From Microcaldota archaeon (lineage in GTDB: Archaea; Micrarchaeota; Micrarchaeia; Anstonellales; Bilamarchaeaceae): 33,570 nucleotides of DNA. Numbering within the stretch: position 1 is the stretch's first letter; every line of letters begins with the position of its first letter. Below are positions 16,717 to 24,575 of this stretch, piece after piece. The stretch spans positions 1-33,570 of the forward strand of contig JAUSHJ010000039.1 of assembly GCA_030648615.1 (NCBI GenBank), written 5' to 3'. The notes under the pieces are model-generated. The model worked only from the letters and a program-made list of their open reading frames with translations, was not told the DNA's origin and searched no databases. Both the position numbers and the translations under genes were made by a program.

Positions 16717-17760
16717 TTATTGATAACAATAGGTTACGGTCATCTCGGATATGGTGATATATGACGAGTGATAAGAAATATTAGACTCACTTGTAAGAGA
16801 TATTGTAAAATCGCCATCCGCTGCAACATTAAGGCCATTAGAAGGATTTATGAGTTCGCTTCCTTGAAATGTAAGTGTTCTAGTTCGTTCACAACTGCTA
16901 GAAGCAAAATTTAGTGAGGTATTAATTGCATCTTCGACCGAAACTGCCCCCATACCATTAGTATTCATACCTATATATGAAACTGATAAACTTGCAATTG
17001 AATTGCGTAAATTAGTAAATAATACAGCAAATGACTCGTGAGCGCCAGAAGAACCAGAGATTGGACGACGTATACCAATATCAGGTTCACAAAAATTTCT
17101 ACTAGCAAAGTAAGAACAAGAATAATTCATATAACCGCGGGCGGTTAACCAATCAACATCTGGCACAATTGACGGAGTATTGCAATTGAATTCTATAGTC
17201 TTTGTCTCACAATTTCCTGTTGAACTCGTACCACCATCAGCTACTGTTCCACCGTCCGTACTAGTAGTACTACCTGCATCACCAGCGTCTCGTGTCTCGT
17301 GTCCAGCGTCTCCAGTTCTGCCGCCATCTGTCCTTGACCCTGCATCTCTTAAACCACTATCTACTTCGTTTGCATCGCATCTGCCAATTCTTGCATTGCA
17401 AGTAGTATCTTCTGGACAAGCGATTACCTCATGCGGATTCTTGCATGTTTCTTCTTCACAATAGTTGAGCGTATTACCTACGCACATGAAAGTTGGATTC
17501 CTTCTGGAAGTAGCATCAGTTTGACTATCAGCATCTCTAAATTCGCCATCATCTGGAGAAACGGTACTCCCAGCATCTGCTCTGGCAGAATTCGATTGTT
17601 TTATAGTAGAACTATCTCCACAACCAACAGCAGTCAATAGTGCAAAAGCACCAAGAGCAAACTTGTTTCTGCTAGCCTGTCGTGAACTTCGAGAAGTTGA
17701 ATTTGAAGTAGAAACTCTTGAACCAAATAGTTTAGTCATAAGACTCATATTAACACGCAT
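16717..17760 (-). CDS. Lipoprotein with Asp/Ala/Gly-rich linker
   Basis: 347 residues, family not recognised. The N-terminal region is long and Ser/Arg-rich, followed by a hydrophobic core ending AVGC, a lipobox-like site. A cysteine cluster (FMCVGNTLNYCEEETCKNP...CPEDTTCNARIGRCD) comes next, then a linker of DAG, TDGG and RDAG repeats, then a beta-rich domain with several cysteines. Such linkers and CxxxxxxxC modules are familiar from myxobacterial-type lipoproteins, so bacterial origin is possible but unproven. A TTTATAAA box (17781-17788) is 24.5 bp upstream of ATG 17760. The gene probably encodes a surface-exposed adhesin or binding protein (inference). Confidence 0.78.
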   Translation of the reverse strand: MRVNMSLMTKLFGSRVSTSNSTSRSSRQASRNKFALGAFALLTAVGCGDSSTIKQSNSARADAGSTVSPDDGEFRDADSQTDATSRRNPTFMCVGNTLNYCEEETCKNPHEVIACPEDTTCNARIGRCDANEVDSGLRDAGSRTDGGRTGDAGHETRDAGDAGSTTSTDGGTVADGGTSSTGNCETKTIEFNCNTPSIVPDVDWLTARGYMNYSCSYFASRNFCEPDIGIRRPISGSSGAHESFAVLFTNLRNSIASLSVSYIGMNTNGMGAVSVEDAINTSLNFASSSCERTRTLTFQGSELINPSNGLNVAADGDFTISLTSESNISYHSSYITISEMTVTYCYQ

Positions 17761-17780
17761 ATTAATTATATACCACAGTA

Positions 17781-17788
17781 TTTATAAA
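17781..17788 (-). promoter_or_regulatory. TATA box of the lipoprotein gene
   Basis: TTTATAAA centred 24.5 bp upstream of ATG 17760 on the minus strand; a leaderless mRNA is likely. Confidence 0.5.
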
Positions 17789-17921
17789 TCTAAGGTTTAT
17801 CCGAAGAAGCAACGTTAGAACCAATCTTCTTAAGTAATTGCAAAACGTATCTTATCTTAAAAATCACCAGCAAATATTTATAAGGATAAATTGATAACAG
17901 ATATTTAGCAAAGGCGATAAA

Positions 17922-18863
17922 ATGCAAATTTACGAAATGGAAAAACAAAAGGACAGAGAAAGTGCTGCGAAAGAACTACTGAGATTTGAAAAGCTAATGA
18001 AGAAGACTGAGCAAGAATTCCAAAAATTACTTTCGTGGCAGATAAAATATTGTAAAGAAATTGTAGCCAACAAAAACGGTTATGAAGACAGGGTAATAAC
18101 TTATGGAACTACAGTTAAGTTCATTGAAAGAATTGATAACCCGTCGCCGGTGATGCTAAACGAAGTATACGATATAGAAAATGATGTAAAGAAAATCAAG
18201 CAGGAAGGATATGAAATAATAGGCGGGTTAGGAGGATTCTCTTTTAACAATGGAAGAGATGCTGGTGAATTAGTTTTTCTACCAGGTGGAACTGCAATAA
18301 GAACACAACTAGAAAACGGTTCGCACTACTCGATGATGGTAGCTCCTATGAATATTTATCCTCAGTGCATACTTACCGCAAGAAAAACTATAGATGAAAA
18401 ATTTGATAATAAAATTTTTCAGAATTGTAAATTATCAAATTTACAATATGAGAATGACAAAACTAATAAAAAAAGTAATCAAATGATCATAATTGTTTTT
18501 GAAAAAGGAGATGACGTCAAGCAAGGAATACAAAAAATTTCTGAATTAGTTGGAGATAGTAAAAAAACAATAACTGGAGTTATTAGCGGAAGTTTCACTG
18601 ATTTAAAAGGTTATATTTTTAGTGGAGCATCGCCAAAAACAGTTCTGACTAATTTTCAAATAAAAGAAAACAAAAATATGTTTTTCTATCAGACATTATT
18701 AGGAAAAGATGTAAAAGGTTTCAAAAGAGTTGTGCATACGCACGGTTATGAAGCTGCTAAATTTGGTGAACCGCATTCCTTTGGAGCGCATGTTGATGAT
18801 GCGATTATTAATATTTTTGCAATTGGTGTTTTTTCAATTATAGATAAAGTTGAGCAAAAGTAA
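17922..18863 (+). CDS. Orphan protein carrying palindromic element copy 2
   Basis: 313 residues, not recognised. The N-terminal ~50 residues are strongly charged and helical (EKQKDRESAAKELL...), followed by an alpha/beta region with GYEIIGGLGGFSFNNGRDAGELVFLPGG and, near the end, VVHTHGYEAAKFGEPHSFGAHVDDA with several histidines. The insertion CKLSNLQY near residue 169 is encoded by the palindrome shared with folC. A TATA-like TTTATAAGG lies about 43 bp upstream, leaving a short leader with GGCGAT before the ATG. It abuts the convergent decarboxylase gene with no gap. Confidence 0.7.
   Translation: MQIYEMEKQKDRESAAKELLRFEKLMKKTEQEFQKLLSWQIKYCKEIVANKNGYEDRVITYGTTVKFIERIDNPSPVMLNEVYDIENDVKKIKQEGYEIIGGLGGFSFNNGRDAGELVFLPGGTAIRTQLENGSHYSMMVAPMNIYPQCILTARKTIDEKFDNKIFQNCKLSNLQYENDKTNKKSNQMIIIVFEKGDDVKQGIQKISELVGDSKKTITGVISGSFTDLKGYIFSGASPKTVLTNFQIKENKNMFFYQTLLGKDVKGFKRVVHTHGYEAAKFGEPHSFGAHVDDAIINIFAIGVFSIIDKVEQK
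18424..18447. repeat. In-frame palindromic element, copy 2
   Basis: ATTGTAAATT-ATCA-AATTTACAAT, 23 of 24 bases identical to the copy in folC and read in the same frame as CKLSNLQY. The loop difference (TCG/TCA) and the next codon (TAC/TAT) are both synonymous. Confidence 0.75.
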
Positions 18864-19922
18864 TCAATCAATTTTTTTCAAATCCATAATTAACTTGACC
18901 AGATCACCTTGAGTTAAATGGGGCATGATAATAATCCTTATCCACTCCGAAAATTCGAAAACACCCCAACCACACGTTTCCAAATAATCTTTGAGTGAAT
19001 GAGTATCGAGTTTCTCTGATCTTATACCGATTATGTTGCAAACTGGTTTCATAACTGCTTTTATGGTTTTCAACTCCTTGAGCCGATCATAAAAATAATT
19101 AGTGAGCTCCAGACAAGTCTTGACTATTTCTTTGTACCCATTTTCACCGAGATATTCTATTACTGCTAGGGTTGCCATGGTTGGAGATGCTGGTCTAGTC
19201 CCAGCAATAACCGAAGAAGCTGCTGGATAGTACAATACATTTTCTGGACGCAATGAATCGAGCATCGTGCAATCCCTGAAAATAATGCACCCGGTCGGAG
19301 GCGGAACCAAACCCATTTTGTGCGGATCGATAGTTATCGAGGTTACTCCATCCACAGAAAAATCAAAATCTAGCAAATCATATCCAAGTTTTTTCATGAA
19401 CGGAAATACGAATCCGCCATATGCAGCATCAACATGCAAAGGTATTCCTGCAGCTAACGCAAATTCAGCTATTCTTGGAATATCGTCGATAACTCCCAAA
19501 CTAGTTGTTCCTGCAGTTGCCACAACTGCTACAGTATTTTCTGTGATTGCATTTTTGAGTTTCTCGACATCTACCGTATAGTCAAATCCAGCAGATACTG
19601 GACGTGGAGTTAATCCGAGCAAACGACATGCCCTTAGTATGGAGTAATGTGAGGTTATTGGAAATACGACTTCGCCACCTGGTATTTTCTTTCTCTCTCT
19701 TGCAGCCCACAATGCAATGATATTTGCCTCTGTGCCTCCGGAAACGATATGACCTCCTGCAGTTTGAGGTGTGTTAAGGAAACCACCAACTAAACGTACT
19801 GCTTTTTGCTCCATTTCCAAGGGAACGTGGATACCTAATTCCTGACCAGCATGCATCTGAAATGCATTGCGGGCAATATGATGAGGCACAGCAGTCATTG
19901 TACCTAGTTGTTTTATGTGCAT
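18864..19922 (-). CDS. mfnA: PLP-dependent decarboxylase, MfnA family (aspartate/tyrosine decarboxylase)
   Basis: Group II PLP decarboxylase of the MfnA type. Visible motifs are GGHIVSGGTEANI (cofactor phosphate site), VVATAGTTSLGVIDDI, HVDAAYGGFVFPF (the Asp pairing with the pyridine N) and the Schiff-base lysine in ITIDPHKMGLVPPPTG. MfnA homologues make tyramine for methanofuran in methanogens, but in non-methanogenic archaea they usually make beta-alanine from aspartate for CoA. With no methanogenesis gene here, the latter is more likely (inference). I start at ATG 19922, not TTG 19937, because TTTTTAATC is centred about 26 bp upstream. The ~352 residues make it slightly short at the N-terminus. 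Confidence 0.88.
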   Translation of the reverse strand: MHIKQLGTMTAVPHHIARNAFQMHAGQELGIHVPLEMEQKAVRLVGGFLNTPQTAGGHIVSGGTEANIIALWAARERKKIPGGEVVFPITSHYSILRACRLLGLTPRPVSAGFDYTVDVEKLKNAITENTVAVVATAGTTSLGVIDDIPRIAEFALAAGIPLHVDAAYGGFVFPFMKKLGYDLLDFDFSVDGVTSITIDPHKMGLVPPPTGCIIFRDCTMLDSLRPENVLYYPAASSVIAGTRPASPTMATLAVIEYLGENGYKEIVKTCLELTNYFYDRLKELKTIKAVMKPVCNIIGIRSEKLDTHSLKDYLETCGWGVFEFSEWIRIIIMPHLTQGDLVKLIMDLKKID

Positions 19923-20004
19923 GTGATGATTTAACAATAAGAGTGATTAAAAATGTTGGCTAAAACTTAGTAGAGAATACTTGAATTGTGCCCACCAGCA
20001 AATG

Positions 20005-20045
20005 CTTATAAATATGTGTTTGTATGTTTATATGGTTATATGCAG
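20005..20045 (+). promoter_or_regulatory. TATA box with tandem octamer repeats over the start site of the RHH-GGGPS gene
   Basis: CTTATAAAT (20005-20013) is the probable TATA box, predicting transcription start near 20035. Downstream come three abutting octamers, GTATGTTT, ATATGGTT and ATATGCAG, at 20022, 20030 and 20038, with one more ATATG at 20012. Tandem short repeats are a known operator layout for ribbon-helix-helix repressors such as MetJ (8-bp boxes). That this is the operator for the encoded RHH domain is inference. Confidence 0.45.
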
Positions 20046-20046
20046 T

Positions 20047-20066
20047 GTAGCAGGTCGCTACGCGAC
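20047..20066 (+). promoter_or_regulatory. Leader with two mutually exclusive hairpins
   Basis: GTAGC-AGGTC-GCTAC (20047-20061) and GTCGC-TAC-GCGAC (20054-20066) share bases and cannot form together. They lie within the predicted ~50-nt leader, 8 nt before the AAGGTGA ribosome-binding site. The second hairpin with its flanks, AGCAG and AGTCGAT, resembles the element at 25692-25716. Confidence 0.4.
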
Positions 20067-20085
20067 AGTCGATTAAGGTGAATCT

Positions 20086-21030
20086 ATGAGAACAACTTTA
20101 GACCTAGAAGATGATGTTTATAAGAAACTGGTCAATCTGTCTGTAGAAAAATACGGAAATACCAAAAACATGTCGCAAGTTATGAGTGATTTATTGAAGT
20201 CCGGGGGTAAAAGGCAAAAGGAAGAGAAATTGATTACTTCCAGTGATCATCCAATCAAACGCGGAAAAATAGAAAATTACATTCTAGATGGAATCGAAAG
20301 ATATGGTGGACTACTTTTTGCAGTAATAGATCCGATGGATTACAAAAGTTTAGATGATGCAGTTAAAACTGCGAAAAATGCGAATGAAGGCGGAGCAGAT
20401 GTAATTCTTATAGGAGGTAGCACTGGAGTACAAGGAGAAATACTCGATACAGTAACACGCACAATTAAAGAAAGCGTGAATGTTCCAGTTGTATTATTTC
20501 CAGGGAATATCGGGACTGTAACAAAATATGCTGACGCAGTTTATTTCATGTCTTTACTAAATTCAAATAATCCGTATTGGATAAGCAAAGCTCAAATGCT
20601 CGCAGCCCCTACAGTAAAGCAAATGGGTATCGAAGCATTGCCTACTGGATACATGGTTGTTGAGCCAGGGGGAACTGTTGGCTATGTAGGTGAAGCAAAT
20701 TTACTCCCTCGTGATAAACCAAAACTTGCTGCAGCCATGGCATTAGGAGCGCAGTACATGGGTTTTAGATTTATAATTACAGATGCAGGTAGCAATCCAA
20801 AAGAAGGGCACATTCCTTTAGAAATGGTTGCGACTGTCTCGAAGTTCATTGACGTTCCTTACATTGTTGCTGGTGGAGTAAGAACTCCTGAACAGGCAGG
20901 CAGCATAATAACTGCTGGTGCTGATGCTGTACAAGTTGGAACGGCATTTGAGCATGATAATGCAGTTGAAAAGGTAAAGCAGATGGTTGCTGCAGTACGA
21001 CAAGGAGCTAAAGCTAGGAAGAAGGAGTAA
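20086..21030 (+). CDS. Ribbon-helix-helix domain fused to geranylgeranylglyceryl phosphate synthase
   Basis: 314 residues. Residues ~60-305 are GGGP synthase, which joins geranylgeranyl diphosphate to sn-glycerol-1-phosphate, the first committed step of archaeal ether lipids. Motifs: FAVIDPMDYKS, ADVILIGGSTG, VVLFPGNI, YFMSLLNSNNPYWI, YMVVEPGGTVGYVGEANLLP and IVAGGVRTPEQAGSII. The usual length is about 230-260 residues. The first ~45 residues (MRTTLDLEDDVYKKLVNLSV...MSQVMSDLLKSG) match a ribbon-helix-helix DNA-binding domain: a strand TTLDL, then two helices. AAGGTGA four bases before ATG 20086 makes this start strong, so the extension is translated. The enzyme may repress its own gene through the upstream octamers (inference). 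The 3' end overlaps the convergent gene by 17 bp. Confidence 0.9.
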   Translation: MRTTLDLEDDVYKKLVNLSVEKYGNTKNMSQVMSDLLKSGGKRQKEEKLITSSDHPIKRGKIENYILDGIERYGGLLFAVIDPMDYKSLDDAVKTAKNANEGGADVILIGGSTGVQGEILDTVTRTIKESVNVPVVLFPGNIGTVTKYADAVYFMSLLNSNNPYWISKAQMLAAPTVKQMGIEALPTGYMVVEPGGTVGYVGEANLLPRDKPKLAAAMALGAQYMGFRFIITDAGSNPKEGHIPLEMVATVSKFIDVPYIVAGGVRTPEQAGSIITAGADAVQVGTAFEHDNAVEKVKQMVAAVRQGAKARKKE

Positions 21031-21838
21031 ATAGATATAGTAGCCCGTAATCAGGCTCATCTTCTGCTATAGATATCCCACAAACTTTTTTAGATTCTAA
21101 ACCTGCAGCTTGAGCAACATACATTGTTGGTTTTTCTCCAAATGCACTGAAGTGAGCTATTAAACCACCTGGTTTAACTGAGGCTTTGCAATAAGTTTGA
21201 ATCAAAAATTCCATAAGCTCTAAAGCAGTAATAACTATCTGATTGGAACGTGAAAACTCGCCATACTTCTGACCAACACATCTTTTTCTTAAATTATTAA
21301 AATTTGGGAATTCTGCTAGGAAAGCAGCTTTATCACTATCTGGAAGTCCTGAGAATTTCATTAACATATCTATAACAAGAGTAACCGCAGCACTATGCAT
21401 TGAAGATCCGAAAAGCATACTTGTATAGACGATATCTGCAGATACGCTAGGATAATTTGTAGTAAAAGGAGCATGATAATCGAGAATATAACCTGTGCCA
21501 CCTGGAGGAACTACACTAGTATAATTCGCTAGAGATATGTCATAATTACCAGAAAGACCTAATTGCATTATAGCATTTAGTACATTCCCATAACGATCAT
21601 TAGGTTGTCTAAGAGAAAGGACATCTAAAAAATTAATATTCTGTAACGGTCCGGTAATTTCGACAATTTTTCTAAAAACTGCTTTTGTCAATGGAACTCC
21701 GGCACTAGCAACTGGTGTTGGTATTGGAACTTCTACTTCTAATCTATTTAGCATTTTAGCAAAAGTAAGAGTATCGTGTATATCCACGTGTGGCATTCTC
21801 GGATCGATTTTTATAGGTCTATAGCTAGTCTTCTGCAT
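21014..21838 (-). CDS. Orphan protein, possibly methyltransferase-like
   Basis: 274 residues, not recognised. A segment TGYILDYHAPF, then SADIVYTSMLFGSS, and later ASVKPGGLIAHFSAFGEKPTMYVAQAAGL could be the late strands of a Rossmann-type methyltransferase, since VKPGGL commonly follows strand 4-5. The SAM-binding glycine motif is not clear, so this is only a suggestion. No signal peptide. It overlaps the GGGP synthase gene by 17 bp tail to tail. Confidence 0.65.
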   Translation of the reverse strand: MQKTSYRPIKIDPRMPHVDIHDTLTFAKMLNRLEVEVPIPTPVASAGVPLTKAVFRKIVEITGPLQNINFLDVLSLRQPNDRYGNVLNAIMQLGLSGNYDISLANYTSVVPPGGTGYILDYHAPFTTNYPSVSADIVYTSMLFGSSMHSAAVTLVIDMLMKFSGLPDSDKAAFLAEFPNFNNLRKRCVGQKYGEFSRSNQIVITALELMEFLIQTYCKASVKPGGLIAHFSAFGEKPTMYVAQAAGLESKKVCGISIAEDEPDYGLLYLFTPSS

Positions 21839-21971
21839 GATATACTTATGAATCGAAGTATTTAAAATACTTTACCATTTACTATAACAGATATGTAATC
21901 GTCTACCGAGAACAATTCGTAATAACATTAAGCTTTAATAGGATTAAGAAGATAATAATGTGGTGAAAAAT

Positions 21972-22622
21972 ATGGCAGGACCAGCTAGTGCAGACCCAAC
22001 TCAAAACTCAAAAGACCTTGAAACTAGTTTTAAGACATATGCAAAAACTGTAACTCCATTAATGGAAAACGCTGCAACTGCTCATGCAATTATGATAGCA
22101 TCCGCAATGCAAGCTCAGGATCCTAAAACTTATGCAACTCTAAGAACAGTGCTAAGAAATGAAATAAAAAAAGTCGAAGCATTAGCGTTGAAGAATATAC
22201 CGGAACTTTTGGATGCAGGAATACGCATGAGCAAAATAGATCATGGATGGCACGCTCCACTCGCACTACCAAAAGATGCAATTCAAATAGAAGAAGCTAA
22301 AAAAATAGCAAACCAACCAGGGGTCACATTTAATGTACGTGAACGATTTACCGCTTCGCTTGTTCAAGAAAGAATTATTGATAACGGAAAAGTTATCCGT
22401 GTTACAGATGATAAACCAAATCCTTATCGTAACACTGCAGTTAGTGGTGACTCTGAATTCTATTTGGTTGCCAGTACACCTAAAGGAGAAGTACCCCTAG
22501 TAAGATTTTACGCTAGTTGGGAACCTAGTTCCATAGGGAATTTTGCAGTCTACCCTGTTGGAAAAGGAGAAATAGTCCCACCTCAAATATCTTTAGGTGG
22601 AGTCATACCAAGCAAACGGTGA
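21972..22622 (+). CDS. Orphan protein upstream of pyrE
   Basis: About 216 residues, not recognised. The first ~100 residues are helical and Ala-rich (MENAATAHAIMIASAMQAQ), the rest beta-rich (VRERFTASLVQERIIDNGKVIRV, SEFYLVASTPKGEVPLVRFYAS). There is no signal peptide. I start at ATG 21972, preceded by GGTGA, instead of the GTG at 21960. It precedes pyrE by 42 bp on the same strand, but pyrE may have its own promoter. Confidence 0.65.
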   Translation: MAGPASADPTQNSKDLETSFKTYAKTVTPLMENAATAHAIMIASAMQAQDPKTYATLRTVLRNEIKKVEALALKNIPELLDAGIRMSKIDHGWHAPLALPKDAIQIEEAKKIANQPGVTFNVRERFTASLVQERIIDNGKVIRVTDDKPNPYRNTAVSGDSEFYLVASTPKGEVPLVRFYASWEPSSIGNFAVYPVGKGEIVPPQISLGGVIPSKR

Positions 22623-22664
22623 GCTAGCCAAACTCTTTTAAGTTTTCCGTGAGGAGTGAGTACC

Positions 22665-23327
22665 ATGGTAAACACAGAATTCATAGAATTTCTAGCTAAA
22701 AGCGGTGCAGTTAAGTTCGGAGAGTTCACTCTAAAAAGCGGACGACAGTCGCCATTCTTCATTAGTACAGGTGTACTCTGTGATGGTACAACAAGCTACG
22801 AATTAGGTAAGCACTACGCAAGAAAGATAACTGAAGTATACAAAGACCAGTTCTCTGCTATTTTTGGCCCAGCGTATAAAGGAATACCACTTGCAGTTTC
22901 CGTTTCCATTGCATTACAAAAGGAATTTTCAATTAATAGATGCTGGATGTTCGATAGAAAAGAGAAGAAAACCCATGGTGATGCAAGTTCTTTTGTTGGA
23001 CCTAATCTTGATCTTGGATCTAAGTTTATAATCGTAGATGATGTCATGACCACTGGAGAAACTAAGCTGGAAGCAGTAGAAAAGATAACTAATGGATTAA
23101 AGGGCGAAGTAATAGGAATTATCATTGCAGTTGACAGACAAGAGAAAAGAATCAAACTAAATGCAACTGAAGAGTTTACTGAAAAAACTGGGATTCCAGT
23201 TCATAGTATTACTACAATAAAAGAAATATTTGATCATCTTCTGAACAGAAATGTAGACGGGAAAGTTTACGTTGATGGAGATACCTACGCGGCTTTTACC
23301 GAATATAGAAAGAAGTATGGGATTTAA
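22665..23327 (+). CDS. pyrE: Orotate phosphoribosyltransferase
   Basis: Catalyses orotate plus PRPP to OMP in pyrimidine synthesis. Motifs: FTLKSGRQSPFFIS, FGPAYKGIPL, the catalytic-loop region DRKEKKTHGD (usual form RKExKxHG) and the PRPP motif FIIVDDVMTTGET. Length of 220 residues is normal. I start at ATG 22665, placed well after GAGGAG, not the GTG at 22656, which overlaps that site. A TTTTAAG box centred near 22638 would also allow a leaderless message. The TAA overlaps the stop of the convergent MORN gene by 4 bp. Confidence 0.93.
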   Translation: MVNTEFIEFLAKSGAVKFGEFTLKSGRQSPFFISTGVLCDGTTSYELGKHYARKITEVYKDQFSAIFGPAYKGIPLAVSVSIALQKEFSINRCWMFDRKEKKTHGDASSFVGPNLDLGSKFIIVDDVMTTGETKLEAVEKITNGLKGEVIGIIIAVDRQEKRIKLNATEEFTEKTGIPVHSITTIKEIFDHLLNRNVDGKVYVDGDTYAAFTEYRKKYGI

Positions 23328-24061
23328 TTATAATATTTAAATTGAGGATTGTCTACCTTAAATTTATCTGCAGCATTACGAAGTTCTGCTACTTTTGCCA
23401 TGATGAATACATATTCCGAATCACCTGGACGTAAAAGTTTTACAGTTGAAGAATGATCACTTGGAAAAACAATACTTCCGTCTCTATTAACGATGCAAAT
23501 TTTTGGTATTTCTGTAACTGGATGTTTAGAAGTCTTAGGATGAGAGATAGCAAACATAGTCAAATTACCATATTTGTCCCAGCTCGCAGTGAAATATTGC
23601 TCTTGGACATCGGATCGTTTATCGTGAGGTTGGTATATTGTTACTCTGGATACTTTACCATCCTTATGGTAGGCAACTGCAAGTCCTTCCATTCTTCCAC
23701 CAACATAAAATTGTCTAAGATTTAAATTACCTTGATTATCAAAACGTAGAACTTCTCCGTTTAACTTTCCATTGACATATGTTTGCCTTACTTTTACATT
23801 GCCGTTAGAATGATAGACAATCTGTTCTCCGCTTAACTTACCATCCTCACAGGAGTATGTTAAACGCGGTAACATGCTTTGTTTTGGGGAAGTAATCCTT
23901 GCATGTTCGATACCAGATTCTTTAGCTTTAATACAGCCTTTGCTTGGAGGCATGATAGCAAGCTCAAGTGATTGTGGTTTCGCATGGGCACACGCACTTA
24001 GTGCAACTACCAATGTAACTATTGTGACAGCTCTCAATCTGGAAGGTTGTTTGTGTAACAT
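23324..24061 (-). CDS. MORN-repeat (YwqK-like) lipoprotein
   Basis: 245 residues. The N-terminus RLRAVTIVTLVVALSACAHA is a signal sequence with an LSAC lipobox. Residues ~68-140 hold MORN-2 type repeats with the pattern L-x-G-x-x-x-x-Y/F-x-x-x-G-x-x-x (YSCEDGKLSGEQIVYHSNGNVK, YVNGKLNGEVLRFDNQGNLN, YVGGRMEGLAVAYHKDGKVS), as in proteins annotated as the YwqK antitoxin family. The C-terminal part is beta-rich and unassigned. It is the last gene of a three-gene operon, 15 bp after the previous stop, with GTGAATTT before the ATG. A link to toxin-antitoxin function is not supported by the sequence alone. Confidence 0.8.
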   Translation of the reverse strand: MLHKQPSRLRAVTIVTLVVALSACAHAKPQSLELAIMPPSKGCIKAKESGIEHARITSPKQSMLPRLTYSCEDGKLSGEQIVYHSNGNVKVRQTYVNGKLNGEVLRFDNQGNLNLRQFYVGGRMEGLAVAYHKDGKVSRVTIYQPHDKRSDVQEQYFTASWDKYGNLTMFAISHPKTSKHPVTEIPKICIVNRDGSIVFPSDHSSTVKLLRPGDSEYVFIMAKVAELRNAADKFKVDNPQFKYYN

Positions 24062-24076
24062 AAATTCACAATGCCG

Positions 24077-24562
24077 TCATACTGTTGAAAGTAATGTTCC
24101 TAATCCCATTTCAGTTGCATGTTCTCTGATGAACTTAGAAGCATCGGAATCCGGATTTGTTTTAACTTCCTCAATTAATTGTGCTTTGAAAGCATCTATT
24201 CGTTCTTGTCTTACACGAACTTCTTCCCCGACTCTTGTAAAAGCATCTGTTTCCAATGTAATAGCATTAGGACCATATGGTTTTTTGGAAAGGAATTTTC
24301 TTCTAGTCAATTCATCTGGAGAGCCAACATAAGAATTTTCAACTACAGTAAACCCAGTTTCTTTTGTCCAATAGCATCGATGCTCGTCCCCATTCTTTCC
24401 GATTCCCCTCTGAAAGAAATCTATTGGAGCTTCGGTGTAAGCAATTCTTGGTGGATGAAGATTGCGAATAGAATCTCTTAAAGACTCTCTTGAAGAACGT
24501 ACATCCGATCCATCTATTTTTACTCTACTTAGTGTTGTTTTACCTACTAGTTTAAGTGTCAT
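24077..24562 (-). CDS. Orphan protein, shorter paralogue of the upstream gene
   Basis: About 161 residues. I start at ATG 24562 with GGTGAT three bases upstream, not the track's 24664 inside the previous gene. It aligns with the upstream gene over APIDFFQRGIGKNG/QPLDLYGG...GIGKNEDG and most clearly at the C-terminus (LIEEVKTNP, then FIR-HA-EMGL). The DNA for that tail is unusually similar, with a 27-bp exact run. Function unknown. The gene lies 13 bp after its paralogue's stop and 15 bp before the MORN lipoprotein gene. Confidence 0.7.
   Translation of the reverse strand: MTLKLVGKTTLSRVKIDGSDVRSSRESLRDSIRNLHPPRIAYTEAPIDFFQRGIGKNGDEHRCYWTKETGFTVVENSYVGSPDELTRRKFLSKKPYGPNAITLETDAFTRVGEEVRVRQERIDAFKAQLIEEVKTNPDSDASKFIREHATEMGLGTLLSTV
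24101..24180. repeat. Duplicated 3' coding tail, copy in the shorter paralogue
   Basis: Aligns without gaps to 24591-24670 with 62 of 80 bases identical by my count, including an exact 27-base run covering the codons of IEEVKTNP. The rest of the two genes is far more diverged. Confidence 0.65.
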
Positions 24563-24575
24563 ATTATCACCATTT

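Noticed and set aside
20047-20085. tRNA or tRNA fragment in the GC-richer GGGPS leader
   Set aside because: Too short for a cloverleaf; no T-loop GTTC or acceptor pairing. It is better read as a hairpin leader.
24179-24481. Plus-strand ORFs at 23874-24481
   Set aside because: Antisense to the MORN lipoprotein and paralogue genes, without ribosome-binding sites or recognisable domains.
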